Assembly (NCBI RefSeq): GCF_020616515.1
Contig: NZ_CP085135.1
Location: 992,001-1,056,000, forward strand
Direction: 5' to 3'
Origin: Mesorhizobium sp. PAMC28654
GTDB taxonomy: Bacteria > Pseudomonadota > Alphaproteobacteria > Rhizobiales > Rhizobiaceae
Length of the DNA: 64,000 nt
Of the stretch, positions 55,079 through 64,000 are shown piece after piece (the first letter of the stretch is position 1; every line of letters starts with the position of its first letter). The notes beneath the pieces were generated by a model, which did no database searches, was not told where the DNA came from, and saw only the letters and a program-made list of their open reading frames with translations. Both the position numbers and the translations under genes were made by a program.

Positions 55079-56949
55079 GAGACTCTCCTTGTTTGTTCAA
55101 GACTGGCCGGCATCTTGGCCCGCTTCGCCTTTGCCGCCGAAACCTGTCCGGCGGTTCGCCGCAACGGCGCAAAGTCGTCTGGCGTCAGCGTTTCCCTTTC
55201 AAGCAGCAGCTTGGCACCGGCGCGCAGATCGGCGATCCTTCCCCTGAGCAATTCCTCGGCGGAGGCCGAGGCGTTGTCGATCATGCCGCGGACCGCCAGG
55301 TCGACTTCCCGTGCCGTGGCTTCCGAATAGTCTCTCTTGGCCGGGCCGCCAGGACCGTCGCCAAGCCATTGCAGGCGCTGTTCTTCGAGGACGGCCAGTC
55401 CCACCGTCTCGTCCATGCCAAAGCGTGTAACGCACTGGCGGGCGACGTCGGTCGCCTTGGCCAGATCATCGGCAGCACCTGTGGAAACCTCCCCGTAGAT
55501 GATCTCCTCGGCAGCGCGGCCGGCAAGCAGCGCGATCATGCGCTCCTTCAATTCGCCAAGGGTGATCAGAAAACGGTCTTCCGTGGGACGCTGCAGCGTG
55601 TAGCCCAGAGAGCCTATCGACCGCGGAATGATCGACACTTTCTGCACAGGATCGGTCTTGGCGAGCGACGACGCGGCCAGCGCATGGCCCATTTCGTGAT
55701 AGGCGACCCGCTCGCGATCCTCCGGCTTCAGCAGCCTGCTCTTGCGTTCAGAGCCGGCGACGATGCGCTCGACCGCATTGGTGAAATCCTCGATTGTCAC
55801 TGTGTCACCACCTCGCCGGGTAGCGAAGATCGCCGCCTCGTTGACCAGATTGGCGAGATCGGCGCCCGTAAACCCTGGCGTCAGGCTAGCGACCTCTTCA
55901 ATCTTGAGGCTCGGCGCTACCGAAATCTTTCTGATGTGCACCGCCAGGATCGCCTCCCGCCCCTTGCGGTCGGGTCGATCCATGACAACCTGACGGTCGA
56001 AGCGACCGGCACGCATCAAAGCCGGATCAAGTATTTCCGGACGGTTGGTCGCTGCCAAAAGCACGATGCCGACGCGTGGATCAAAGCCATCCAGCTCAGC
56101 CAGCAGTTGGTTAAGCGTCTGTTCCTTTTCATCGCCGCCGCTATACGCCGCAAAGGGGCTGCGCGCGCGACCAAGCGCATCAAGCTCGTCGATAAAGATG
56201 ATGCAGGGTGCCGCCAGTTGTGCCTGCTGGAAAAGATCGCGCACGCGTGCCGCGCCGACACCAACGAACATTTCGACGAACTCGGATCCCGAAATCGAGA
56301 AAAACGGCACTCCGGCCTCGCCGGCAACCGCTCGGGCCATCAGCGTCTTGCCGGTGCCGGGAGGGCCGACCAAGAGGATGCCCTTGGGAATTCTGGCACC
56401 CAACCGACCGTATTTTTCCTTGTCCTTCAGGAAGGAGACAATCTCCTGCAGCTCGGTCTTGGCTTCGTCCGCGCCGGCCACGTCATCGAAGGTCACGCCG
56501 GTATCGCGCACAAGATGGACCTTGGCTTTTGACTTGCCGATGTTGATCAGCCCGCCCATGCCTTGCCTCTCGGCGATCCCGCGGAAGAAGAACATCCAGA
56601 TGCCGGCGAAGATCAGGGCGGGCACTATCCACGAGAGAAATGTCGTCAACCAGTTGCTGTCGGAAGCACCGGTGATCTTGACGCCGGCCTTCTCGAAAAC
56701 TGCGACTGCGGCCGGGTCGACGCGATTGGCCACGAACATCGTCTTGCCGTCTTGCGGCTCCTTGAACGCCCCCTCGATCATGGTCTCGGTCAGTGTGACG
56801 GACGCTATCTTGCCCTCCTGCGTGAGGTGCATCACGTCGCTGTAGGAAAGCTGCGCGGTATCGCGGTAGGCGAACCAGAACTGAAACAGCCCGATGATCA
56901 GGAGCGCGGCCATGACGTAGCCGATGTTGAATTTTTGCTTGTTGTCCAT
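55075..56949 (-). CDS. ftsH: ATP-dependent zinc metalloprotease FtsH (second-type copy)
   Basis: This 624-residue membrane protease has two N-terminal transmembrane helices ([36 protein letters not shown]) around a periplasmic domain. An AAA+ module follows with Walker A GPPGTGKT, Walker [12 protein letters not shown] and the SRH arginine region [17 protein letters not shown], then the zinc protease motif HEMGH. It degrades damaged or unassembled membrane proteins. Start 56949 ([11 protein letters not shown]) fits FtsH. The anaerobox at 57018 lies 68 bases upstream. Chromosomal housekeeping ftsH is usually beside tilS/folP, so this is probably an accessory copy. Confidence 0.95.
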   Translation of the reverse strand: MDNKQKFNIGYVMAALLIIGLFQFWFAYRDTAQLSYSDVMHLTQEGKIASVTLTETMIEGAFKEPQDGKTMFVANRVDPAAVAVFEKAGVKITGASDSNWLTTFLSWIVPALIFAGIWMFFFRGIAERQGMGGLINIGKSKAKVHLVRDTGVTFDDVAGADEAKTELQEIVSFLKDKEKYGRLGARIPKGILLVGPPGTGKTLMARAVAGEAGVPFFSISGSEFVEMFVGVGAARVRDLFQQAQLAAPCIIFIDELDALGRARSPFAAYSGGDEKEQTLNQLLAELDGFDPRVGIVLLAATNRPEILDPALMRAGRFDRQVVMDRPDRKGREAILAVHIRKISVAPSLKIEEVASLTPGFTGADLANLVNEAAIFATRRGGDTVTIEDFTNAVERIVAGSERKSRLLKPEDRERVAYHEMGHALAASSLAKTDPVQKVSIIPRSIGSLGYTLQRPTEDRFLITLGELKERMIALLAGRAAEEIIYGEVSTGAADDLAKATDVARQCVTRFGMDETVGLAVLEEQRLQWLGDGPGGPAKRDYSEATAREVDLAVRGMIDNASASAEELLRGRIADLRAGAKLLLERETLTPDDFAPLRRTAGQVSAAKAKRAKMPASLEQTRRVS

Positions 56950-57017
56950 CGTTCGCCCACTCGATCCGGATTTGCGAAGTCGAAAACGCAGCCTTCCATC
57001 TCGATCGAGGTCACGCA

Positions 57018-57031
57018 TTGACGCCGGTCAA
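57018..57031. promoter_or_regulatory. FNR/FixK-type anaerobox between ftsH and the CBS-BON gene
   Basis: TTGACGCCGGTCAA matches TTGA-N6-TCAA. It is 68 bases before ftsH (minus strand) and 106 bases before the CBS-BON gene (plus strand), so it may serve both. Confidence 0.75.
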
Positions 57032-57137
57032 AGCGTGCGTCGGCGACGAGAGTAGAAACGAGGCAGCTATTCCATGCCTGTCTCGGTTCCACAGCGACAA
57101 GGATCAGGCCGAAGTGAAGAATTCGAAGGAGACGAAC

Positions 57138-57845
57138 ATGCAAGCCGCATCGGTAATGACCTCTCCCGTCGTGGGCATCGAACCTTCCGCATCGATCGCC
57201 GACGCGGCAGGGCTGATGCTCTCGAGGAAGATTAGCGGCCTTCCCGTCATTCGCGACGATGGCACGCTGGTGGGGATCGTCAGTGAAGGCGATTTTCTGC
57301 GCCGCGGCGAACTGGGCACGAAACGCAAGCGCGCGCGCTGGCTGGAGTTTCTCGTCAGTCCCGGACGTGTCGCGGAGGAGTATGTCCACGCCAATGGGCG
57401 GCGGGTCGATGAGGTGATGTCCGACAACGTCGTCACGACATCCCCCAAAGCCTCGCTTGAGGAGGTCGTTGAACTGATGATCCGGCATCATGTCAAACGC
57501 ATCCCGGTGGTAGATGGCGGAAAAGTTGTCGGCATCCTCACACGCTCCGATCTACTGCGCGCATTGCTTCGCTCCCTTCCCGCCCGAAACTCGACGACGG
57601 TGGGCGACCAACAGATCCGTCAGAACATCGTCGCCGAACTTGCTGGCCAGCCATGGGCTGGAACGGGCATGATCCATGTCAGTGTGGATAAAGGGGTTGC
57701 CGAACTGAGCGGCGCAATCTTCGACGAGCGCGAGCGCCAGGCGGTTCTTGTCGCGGCAGAAAACGTCGCCGGCGTAGAGGCCGTGAAGGATCAACTGTTC
57801 TGGGTCGAGCCCCTGTCGGGCATGGTGGTTGATCCACCTGCTTGA
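57138..57845 (+). CDS. CBS-pair and BON-domain protein
   Basis: This 235-residue protein has two CBS motifs (AASVMTSPVVGIEPSASIAD with LPVIRDDGTLVGIVSEGDFL; VDEVMSDNVVTTSPKASLEE with RIPVVDGGKVVGILTRSDLL) and a C-terminal BON domain (about 155-225). CBS pairs sense adenine nucleotides, so it may report energy state at a membrane surface. It is divergent from ftsH. A GGAGACGAAC site precedes the ATG. Confidence 0.93.
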   Translation: MQAASVMTSPVVGIEPSASIADAAGLMLSRKISGLPVIRDDGTLVGIVSEGDFLRRGELGTKRKRARWLEFLVSPGRVAEEYVHANGRRVDEVMSDNVVTTSPKASLEEVVELMIRHHVKRIPVVDGGKVVGILTRSDLLRALLRSLPARNSTTVGDQQIRQNIVAELAGQPWAGTGMIHVSVDKGVAELSGAIFDERERQAVLVAAENVAGVEAVKDQLFWVEPLSGMVVDPPA

Positions 57846-57880
57846 GTTTCGATCGAATTCGATCGACGCCGAAGGCCAGA

Positions 57881-57894
57881 TTGATCTGGCACAA
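57881..57894. promoter_or_regulatory. imperfect anaerobox before the adaptor-ABC operon
   Basis: TTGATCTGGCACAA differs by one base from the FNR/FixK half-site rule (TCAA replaced by ACAA) and lies 56 bases before the start at 57951. It may be a weak site. Confidence 0.45.
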
Positions 57895-57950
57895 GGTGAC
57901 AGGCGCGGCGCCGAGATAATGAATTCGGAGATTCAGTCTTCGAGGCCGCC

Positions 57951-59222
57951 ATGCTGCAGATCAACACCGATTTTCATCCTGACTTATCGCGCAAGCGGAG
58001 CATGGCAGCTGCCCGACATTTCATGTGGCTCCACAAATGGTTGCTTGGCGGGCTGGTCTTGCTGGCAGTCGCCCTCGCCCTGGCGCTTGCGCGCTGGCTG
58101 GTCGGTCCTGAAGTCATCGTCTATCCGGTGATCCGTGGCGATCTCGTAAGAACCGTCGTGGCAAGCGGACACGTCGAGACACCCTACCGCGTCAATATCG
58201 GAAGCCAGTTCACCGGCACAGTTGAGGATGTGCTCGTCGATGAAGGGCAGACGGTCAAGCAGGGTCAGCCGCTTATTGCCCTCGTGTCCAGCGAATTGAA
58301 GTCAGCCGTCGTCGAAGCACAAGGCGCGGCCGCCCAGGCGGAGGCGCGGATGAGTCAGATGCGCGAGTTCACCCTGCCCGCAGCGCAGGAGGCCCTGAAA
58401 CAGGCGCAGGCAACGCTGGTCAATGCCCAGGCTGCCTACCAAAGAGCGGACCAGCTTTCAAAGACAGGTTTCGGCACTCGGGAGACGCTCGACGCGGCCA
58501 CCAGGGACTTGGATGTCGCCCGCACCCAAGTCCGCACGGCCGAGCTCGGTGTCTATATCGCGCAGCCAGGCGGCAGCGACTACGTGATGGCACAGACCCA
58601 GCTCAATCAAGCACGGGCAAATGTGATCACCGCGCAAGCGCGCCTTGGCTATGCCACGATCATCGCGCCACGAGATGGAACCCTCATCACCCGCAATGTC
58701 GAGCGAGGTTCCGTGGTTCAGCCCGGAAATATTCTCCTCGTCCTCGCGCCTGCCGGCGATATCCAACTGGTGCTTCAGGTCGATGAGAAGAACCTGGGGT
58801 TGCTTCGGTTGGGACAGGACGCATTGGTTTCGGCGGACGCCTATCCCGACCAACGTTTCAACGCCAAGGTGTCCTACATCAACCCCTCGGTTGACATCAC
58901 ACGCGCATCGGTGGAGGTGAAACTCACCGCAACAGCCCCGCCGTCCTATCTGCGCCAGGACATGACCGTCTCCTTGGATGTCGAGATCGACAAGCGCGCA
59001 TCGACCTTGATCGTTCCGGCGCGGGTGGTGCATGACCCCACATCAGCTTCGCCTTGGGTTCTCGTCGTCCGCGAGGGGCGGCCGCGCGAGCAGCCGGTTC
59101 GGACCGGCCTGCGTACGAATGACCGGGTAGAGATCCTGGATGGGCTTTCGCAGGGAGATTTCGTCGTTCCTGTCGCCGCCGGCGTCAGGGCCGGCCAGCG
59201 TATCAGGCCGGTGGCATCATGA
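57951..59222 (+). CDS. HlyD/MacA-type periplasmic adaptor
   Basis: This 423-residue membrane-fusion protein has one N-terminal membrane anchor (WLLGGLVLLAVALALALARW), lipoyl halves (NIGSQFTGTVEDVLVDEGQT and ATIIAPRDGTLITRNVERGS) around a long coiled-coil hairpin (about 100-200), and a beta-barrel end. It resembles MacA and partners the FtsX-type permease and ATPase that follow. Its stop overlaps the permease start as ATGA. It exports an unknown substrate from the inner membrane or periplasm. Confidence 0.92.
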   Translation: MLQINTDFHPDLSRKRSMAAARHFMWLHKWLLGGLVLLAVALALALARWLVGPEVIVYPVIRGDLVRTVVASGHVETPYRVNIGSQFTGTVEDVLVDEGQTVKQGQPLIALVSSELKSAVVEAQGAAAQAEARMSQMREFTLPAAQEALKQAQATLVNAQAAYQRADQLSKTGFGTRETLDAATRDLDVARTQVRTAELGVYIAQPGGSDYVMAQTQLNQARANVITAQARLGYATIIAPRDGTLITRNVERGSVVQPGNILLVLAPAGDIQLVLQVDEKNLGLLRLGQDALVSADAYPDQRFNAKVSYINPSVDITRASVEVKLTATAPPSYLRQDMTVSLDVEIDKRASTLIVPARVVHDPTSASPWVLVVREGRPREQPVRTGLRTNDRVEILDGLSQGDFVVPVAAGVRAGQRIRPVAS

Positions 59223-60437
59223 AGCCCTGGCTGTCATTTGCGTGGATTGCGGCACTCCGGTTCCTCGCCGAAGGACGGATGCAGTCGGGGTTCATCCTCA
59301 GCGGCATCGCCATCGGCGTCGGTGTGATCGTGTTCATGTCGGCCATGCTGACCAGCGTCCAGACCAACTTCACCAACCGCGTGCTCACCTCGCAGCCGCA
59401 GATCCAGCTCCTGGCACCACAAGAGATCGCCCGGCTGCTGAGATGGCATGATGGGGTAATCGAAGAGGCAATCGTCCAGCAACCGACGCAACGCACCCTC
59501 TCCATCGATCAGTGGCAAACGATCCTCGCCACGATGCGGGCGCGGCCGGATGTGGTGATCGCATCCCCAACCGTGTCGGGTTCCGCGCTCGCCGTGCGCG
59601 GCGACGCCAGCCGCAGCATCGGCATCTTTGGAATGGAGCCTGACAACTATTTCCGCATTGTGCGTGTGCCGGACTATATCGTCGCCGGCAATTCAGACCT
59701 TGGCTCCGACGACATCCTCGTCGGCCTTGAACTCGCCAAGGATATCGGCGCGACGATCGGTGACAAAGTCAACATAACAACCGCCATGGGCGGCAGCCGA
59801 ACCCTGACGATCAGGGGGATATTCGATCTCGGCAACAAGGGTGCGAACGAGCGCAACGCGTATGTCGCATTGCGGACGGCTCAAAGCCTTCTTGGGCTGC
59901 TTGGCGGCGTGACGACAATCGATCTCACCGTCACCGACGTCTATGCGGCGGAGACCATCGCACAGGACATTCAGGGGACGCTGCCGGTCGAGGCCGACAG
60001 CTGGATCAAGACCAACGCCCAATTCTTCACCGCGATCCGCGCGCAGAACCTCTCCAGCGCCCTCATCCGCATCTTTGTCGGCCTCTCGGTGGCATTCGGC
60101 ATTGCAGCGGTGCTGGTGGTATCCGTGCTTCAGCGCTCCAAGGACATCGGCATTCTGCGCGCCATGGGATGCGCACGCGGGCAGATCCTGAGGGTTTTCC
60201 TGATCCAGGGCGGCGTCCTCGGCTTCGTCGGCTCGTTTGCGGGATCAGCCCTGGGTGCAGCCGCTCTCATGGTGTGGCATCGCTATGCACGCCAGGCCGA
60301 TGGCTCCGAACTGTTCCCGCTCTACATCGAGCCAAGCCTGTTCGTATCTTCGGCGGCACTTGCGACGATTACGGGGGTGATCGCCGGCATCGTGCCGGCG
60401 CTGCGCGCCGCGAGCCTTGATCCGGTGGATGCCATCC

Positions 60438-60445
<8 letters not shown>
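59219..60445 (+). CDS. MacB/FtsX-type ABC transporter permease
   Basis: This 408-residue permease has one N-terminal helix ([20 protein letters not shown]), a large periplasmic MacB_PCD domain (about 45-265) and three C-terminal helices of the FtsX fold ([60 protein letters not shown]). It acts by a mechanotransmission mechanism with the adaptor rather than classical import. It overlaps the ATPase gene by eight bases. Confidence 0.92.
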
Positions 60446-61151
<706 letters not shown>

Positions 61152-61250
61152 TGGGATACGCACGAATGCGCGGCGACTTACCGTCACAACCACGGACTAT
61201 CCCGAAGAGGCGACGACGCGCTGTCGGCTGCGAGTCGATGTATAGGAAGT

Positions 61251-61264
61251 TTGACGAGCATCAA
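61251..61264. promoter_or_regulatory. FNR/FixK-type anaerobox for the second universal stress protein
   Basis: TTGACGAGCATCAA matches TTGA-N6-TCAA and lies 52 bases before the ATG at 61317. Confidence 0.78.
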
Positions 61265-61316
61265 GGCGAAGATCAGGGTTCATTGCGATCCTGCCACCAC
61301 ACATGGAGGCACGAAA

Positions 61317-62138
61317 ATGATCTTCAACACCATCATGGTTCAGCTTGACGTCGATTCACCGGCGGCACCGCGAATGGCCTACGCCCGTGAATTGGCTCGG
61401 CGTTTTGAAGCGACACTGATCGGCTTTGCCGCGGCGGACGCATATGTGTTTGTTCCTGGCGACGATGGCGGCCTGGCAGCGGCCAAAATAATGCGGGAGC
61501 GCAGGGCGGAGATCGAAGACCGGCTGAAGGTCCTGAAGGAGGAGTTCCTGGGCATCGTCGGGTACGATGCGTCCTGGTGCGAGGAGGTCGGCGATCCGAC
61601 GCAGCTCCTTGCGACGCACGCCCGCGCCGCGGATCTCGTCGTGACCGGAGCGCCGGCCGCAGGAAGCGCCGGCGACCACCATCGCGTGCTCGATATCGGT
61701 ACATTGGTGCTGTCGGCGGGGCGACCGGTTCTGCTTGCCGCCGACAATCTCGTTCCGCCCAACCCCAAGAAGGTCCTGGTGGCGTGGAAGGACGCTCGCG
61801 AGGCGCGGCCGGCGATCGTTGATGCCATGCCTTTCTTGACGGGAGCTGAGGATGTGCTCCTGGCGACGGTCGAAGAGCAGAACCTGAGGACGGCGCGCGA
61901 AGGTCTCAGTGACGTTGTCCGCTTCCTGATGAGGCATGGCGTCAAGGCAAGGTCGGAAATCCTGCCCGCCGGCATTTCGGACGCCGGCGAAGTCGTCGCC
62001 GAACTGGCCCGTGCAATGGGCGCGGAGCTTGTGGTCGCGGGTGGCTACGGCCACAGCCGGATCCGTGAATGGGCCTTTGGCGGCATGACCCGCTCCCTTC
62101 TCAAGCAGGGGTCGGTCAATCGGCTGTTTTCGAACTGA
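61317..62138 (+). CDS. universal stress protein, tandem UspA domains
   Basis: This 273-residue protein has two UspA-like halves (MIFNTIMVQLDVDSPAAPRM onward; KKVLVAWKDAREARPAIVDA onward). The second ends with the ATP-binding pattern VVAGGYGHSRIREWAFGGMT. The first half lacks the G-2x-G-9x-G motif. It is a paralogue of the damaged gene at 50782 and intact. ATGGAGGC lies just upstream of the start. Its role is survival during energy or oxygen limitation. Confidence 0.93.
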   Translation: MIFNTIMVQLDVDSPAAPRMAYARELARRFEATLIGFAAADAYVFVPGDDGGLAAAKIMRERRAEIEDRLKVLKEEFLGIVGYDASWCEEVGDPTQLLATHARAADLVVTGAPAAGSAGDHHRVLDIGTLVLSAGRPVLLAADNLVPPNPKKVLVAWKDAREARPAIVDAMPFLTGAEDVLLATVEEQNLRTAREGLSDVVRFLMRHGVKARSEILPAGISDAGEVVAELARAMGAELVVAGGYGHSRIREWAFGGMTRSLLKQGSVNRLFSN

Positions 62139-62268
62139 CCTCTTTCGCAGAATGCAAGGCTTCCTCGCGGAAGCGGTGGCCCGTGGGACGCAGCGGCAGA
62201 TAGCTGGACCACTATGATCGAAATGTGGTCCTCGATGCGGACACCCGGCACGTCTAGCGGCCCCGTCC

Positions 62269-62282
62269 TTGACGCGCATCAA
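62269..62282. promoter_or_regulatory. FNR/FixK-type anaerobox for the kinase-like gene
   Basis: TTGACGCGCATCAA matches TTGA-N6-TCAA and lies 35 bases before the start at 62318, close enough that it may overlap the -35 region. Confidence 0.7.
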
Positions 62283-62317
62283 GGTGACGCTCCCCGCTGG
62301 CCATCATTGTACCGGCG

Positions 62318-63379
62318 ATGGCAAGACTGCGGAAAATTACGGACTTGGCGGCGAAGGTGCGCTTTCTCAGCGATCCGGCGACGTACGGGAGTCGGACGAC
62401 ACATGTGGATATCCGCGAGACGCATATGTCCTGGGTCTTCCTCACGGACGAACTGGTCTACAAACTCAAGAAGCCGGTCAGGCATGCGTTCCTCGACTTC
62501 GGCACGATCGCGAAGCGGCACTTCTACTGCGGCGAAGAATTGCGGCTGAACGCTCGCCTCGCCGCCGAAACCTATCGGCGGCTTCTTCCCCTTCGGCGTG
62601 ACGCATCGGGCCGTTTCACGCTTGGAGGCGAGGGCCGCGTCGTCGACTGGCTGGTCGAAATGAAGCGCCTGCCGCAAGGCGACATGCTGGACGAGCGCAT
62701 CGGTGGTGGCGGTCGCCTGACCGCGGCGGAAATCGACGACGTCGCCAACACGCTGGCGGCCTTTTATGCGCAATGTCCGGCGGAAATTGACGGCGGCGCC
62801 TATCTGCGTCACCTCACGGGAGAGCAGCGCATCAACCGCGCCATCCTGCTCCGGCCCGAATTCGCGTTGGCGGATATCGCCTCGGGCGCGCTGGACATGG
62901 TGGACGGTCTGCTGCAGCAATTGAAGCCCCGGATCGAAGCGCGCATTCTTCGGGGCGCGATCGTCGAAGGGCATGGCGACCTGCGCCCCGAACACGTCTG
63001 CCTTTGCCAGCCGCCCCAGATCATCGACTGTCTCGAATTCAACCGCTCGATGCGCATCATCGATCCCTATGACGAGATCAACTATCTCGGCCTGGAATGC
63101 GAGATGCTGGGCGCGCCATGGATCCGGCTGCTGCTGATCAAGGCGCTGGAGTGTCGGCTGCCGGACCGCCCCGATGCCGAGTTGCTGGCGCTCTATGGCG
63201 GTTTCCGGGCATTGCTGAAGGCTCGTCTCGGTGTCGCGCATCTCCTCGAGACGCCAATCCGCCATCCGGAAAAATGGCGCCCGCAGGCGATCCGCTACAT
63301 CAGGCAGGCGGAGCGCGAGATTTTCAGTCTTCGATCCCGATCAGGTCGGAAATCGACCCCTGTGTGTGGAGACGCCTGA
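62318..63379 (+). CDS. aminoglycoside phosphotransferase-like (COG2187-type) kinase domain protein
   Basis: This 353-residue protein has a kinase-like fold: the N-terminal WVFLTDELVYKLKKPVRHAF (with a nucleotide-contact Lys) and the catalytic EGHGDLRPEHVCL with IDCLEFNRSMRIIDPYDEIN. It matches the N-terminal domain of the COG2187 bifunctional proteins but lacks their C-terminal P-loop kinase. The substrate is unknown; antibiotic resistance should not be assumed. Its 3' end overlaps the convergent prs gene by 56 bases. Confidence 0.85.
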   Translation: MARLRKITDLAAKVRFLSDPATYGSRTTHVDIRETHMSWVFLTDELVYKLKKPVRHAFLDFGTIAKRHFYCGEELRLNARLAAETYRRLLPLRRDASGRFTLGGEGRVVDWLVEMKRLPQGDMLDERIGGGGRLTAAEIDDVANTLAAFYAQCPAEIDGGAYLRHLTGEQRINRAILLRPEFALADIASGALDMVDGLLQQLKPRIEARILRGAIVEGHGDLRPEHVCLCQPPQIIDCLEFNRSMRIIDPYDEINYLGLECEMLGAPWIRLLLIKALECRLPDRPDAELLALYGGFRALLKARLGVAHLLETPIRHPEKWRPQAIRYIRQAEREIFSLRSRSGRKSTPVCGDA

Positions 63380-64000
63380 TGGCCTTGCCGATCAGGCGAC
63401 CGATCGGCAGAATGTCCAAGGGCGCTTGCGGGTGCCGAGCTTTGGCGAGTGCCGCCGAGTCCACGCTGTCAGTGACGATGATGCGGTCTATGGCCTGACT
63501 GCCGAACAGCACGTCGGCACCCTTGCCAAACAATCCGTGCGTGGCGATCGCATGAATGGTCCGGGCGCCGCGTTCACGACAGGCAAGTGCCGCGCGCAGC
63601 ATGGTGCCACCCGTGCTGATTAGATCATCGACAATGAAAACGGCATTGTCGGCCACGTCGCCAGCGAACAGTTCGCCCGAAACCACGTTCCGACTGCGAC
63701 GCTTTTCCATGAAGCCGAATCCGATTTGCTTCCCGATTTCCGCCTCCAGGGCCTCCTTGAGCAATTGCGCGCGCTTTACGCCGCCGCTGTCGGGTGAAAA
63801 AATGGTGATCGAAAGATCGCCGGCCAATCTGGCTATCAGCGGAGCAAAGAGCTTTCGTGTATCGAGATGGATGCTCTCGCACCGAAAGGCATTCTGGAAG
63901 GCCGCGAAATTATGGATGTCGAGGGTGACAATCCGATCGGTGCCCATTGCTTCGAAGAGTTGCGCGACATAGCGCGTGGTGACGGGGTCACGCGCCTTGG
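63324..64000 (-). CDS. prs: ribose-phosphate pyrophosphokinase, 5' end beyond the window
   Basis: The visible 225 C-terminal residues contain ARDPVTTRYVAQLFEAMGTD (running in from the window edge), the SPDSGGVKRAQLL loop and the PRPP-binding motif FIVDDLISTGGTML. The enzyme makes PRPP from ribose 5-phosphate and ATP. It diverges from typical housekeeping Prs (for example HIDTRKLFAPLIA in place of the usual region), so it may be a second, specialised copy. The first Met inside the window (63947) is not the true start. Confidence 0.88.
   Translation of the reverse strand, partial: KARDPVTTRYVAQLFEAMGTDRIVTLDIHNFAAFQNAFRCESIHLDTRKLFAPLIARLAGDLSITIFSPDSGGVKRAQLLKEALEAEIGKQIGFGFMEKRRSRNVVSGELFAGDVADNAVFIVDDLISTGGTMLRAALACRERGARTIHAIATHGLFGKGADVLFGSQAIDRIIVTDSVDSAALAKARHPQAPLDILPIGRLIGKAIRRLHTQGSISDLIGIED

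Overview
The window looks like a chromosome or large-replicon segment of an alphaproteobacterium of the order Hyphomicrobiales, most likely Mesorhizobium or a close relative. This rests on a Shemin-type 5-aminolevulinate synthase, a leucyl/arginyl-tRNA-protein transferase, an orphan rhizobial-type FliJ, and many FNR/FixK-type operator sites. The genus call is inference from protein resemblance, not from a search.

Region 1 (1-16.5 kb) is mixed. It holds a DUF983 protein, two related small XRE regulators (one frameshifted), hemA, a serine-recombinase-like protein without its nucleophile, FliJ, bpt, an IlvD/Edd sugar-acid dehydratase and a LysR regulator. An IS5-family element sits just upstream of a polar amino-acid ABC transporter operon that lacks an ATPase gene (two permeases, binding protein, CapA-like protein). 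A divergent XRE pair with a palindromic operator follows. Several genes here are frameshifted.

Region 2 (16.6-27.2 kb) is a mobile and defence zone. It contains an IS91-type unit whose integrase and transposase are fused in one frame, a 40-bp perfect palindrome, a tRNA-Val-like remnant, an IS630 element splitting a small membrane-protein gene, and a compact CBASS anti-phage locus (patatin-like effector plus CD-NTase). It ends with a mosaic of truncated IS66, complete IS3 and truncated IS91.

Region 3 (27.3-64 kb) is a coherent low-oxygen and stress island. Eleven exact TTGA-N6-TCAA palindromes (the FNR/FixK 'anaerobox') lie 35-106 bases upstream of almost every operon: a sulfide:quinone oxidoreductase/RND efflux operon, BON + alcohol dehydrogenase, arcDABC arginine fermentation, host-attachment-like proteins, a variant GroEL, universal stress proteins, FtsH, a CBS-BON protein and a small kinase-like protein. 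A twelfth, imperfect site precedes a MacAB-like exporter. Copper genes (cueR with a MerR-type 19-bp-spacer promoter, cupredoxin, cytochrome b561) are embedded here. A second IS630 copy interrupts an MFS transporter. The likely theme is one oxygen-sensing CRP/FNR-family regulator, encoded elsewhere, switching on ATP-saving fermentation, sulfide oxidation, proteostasis and envelope stress functions.
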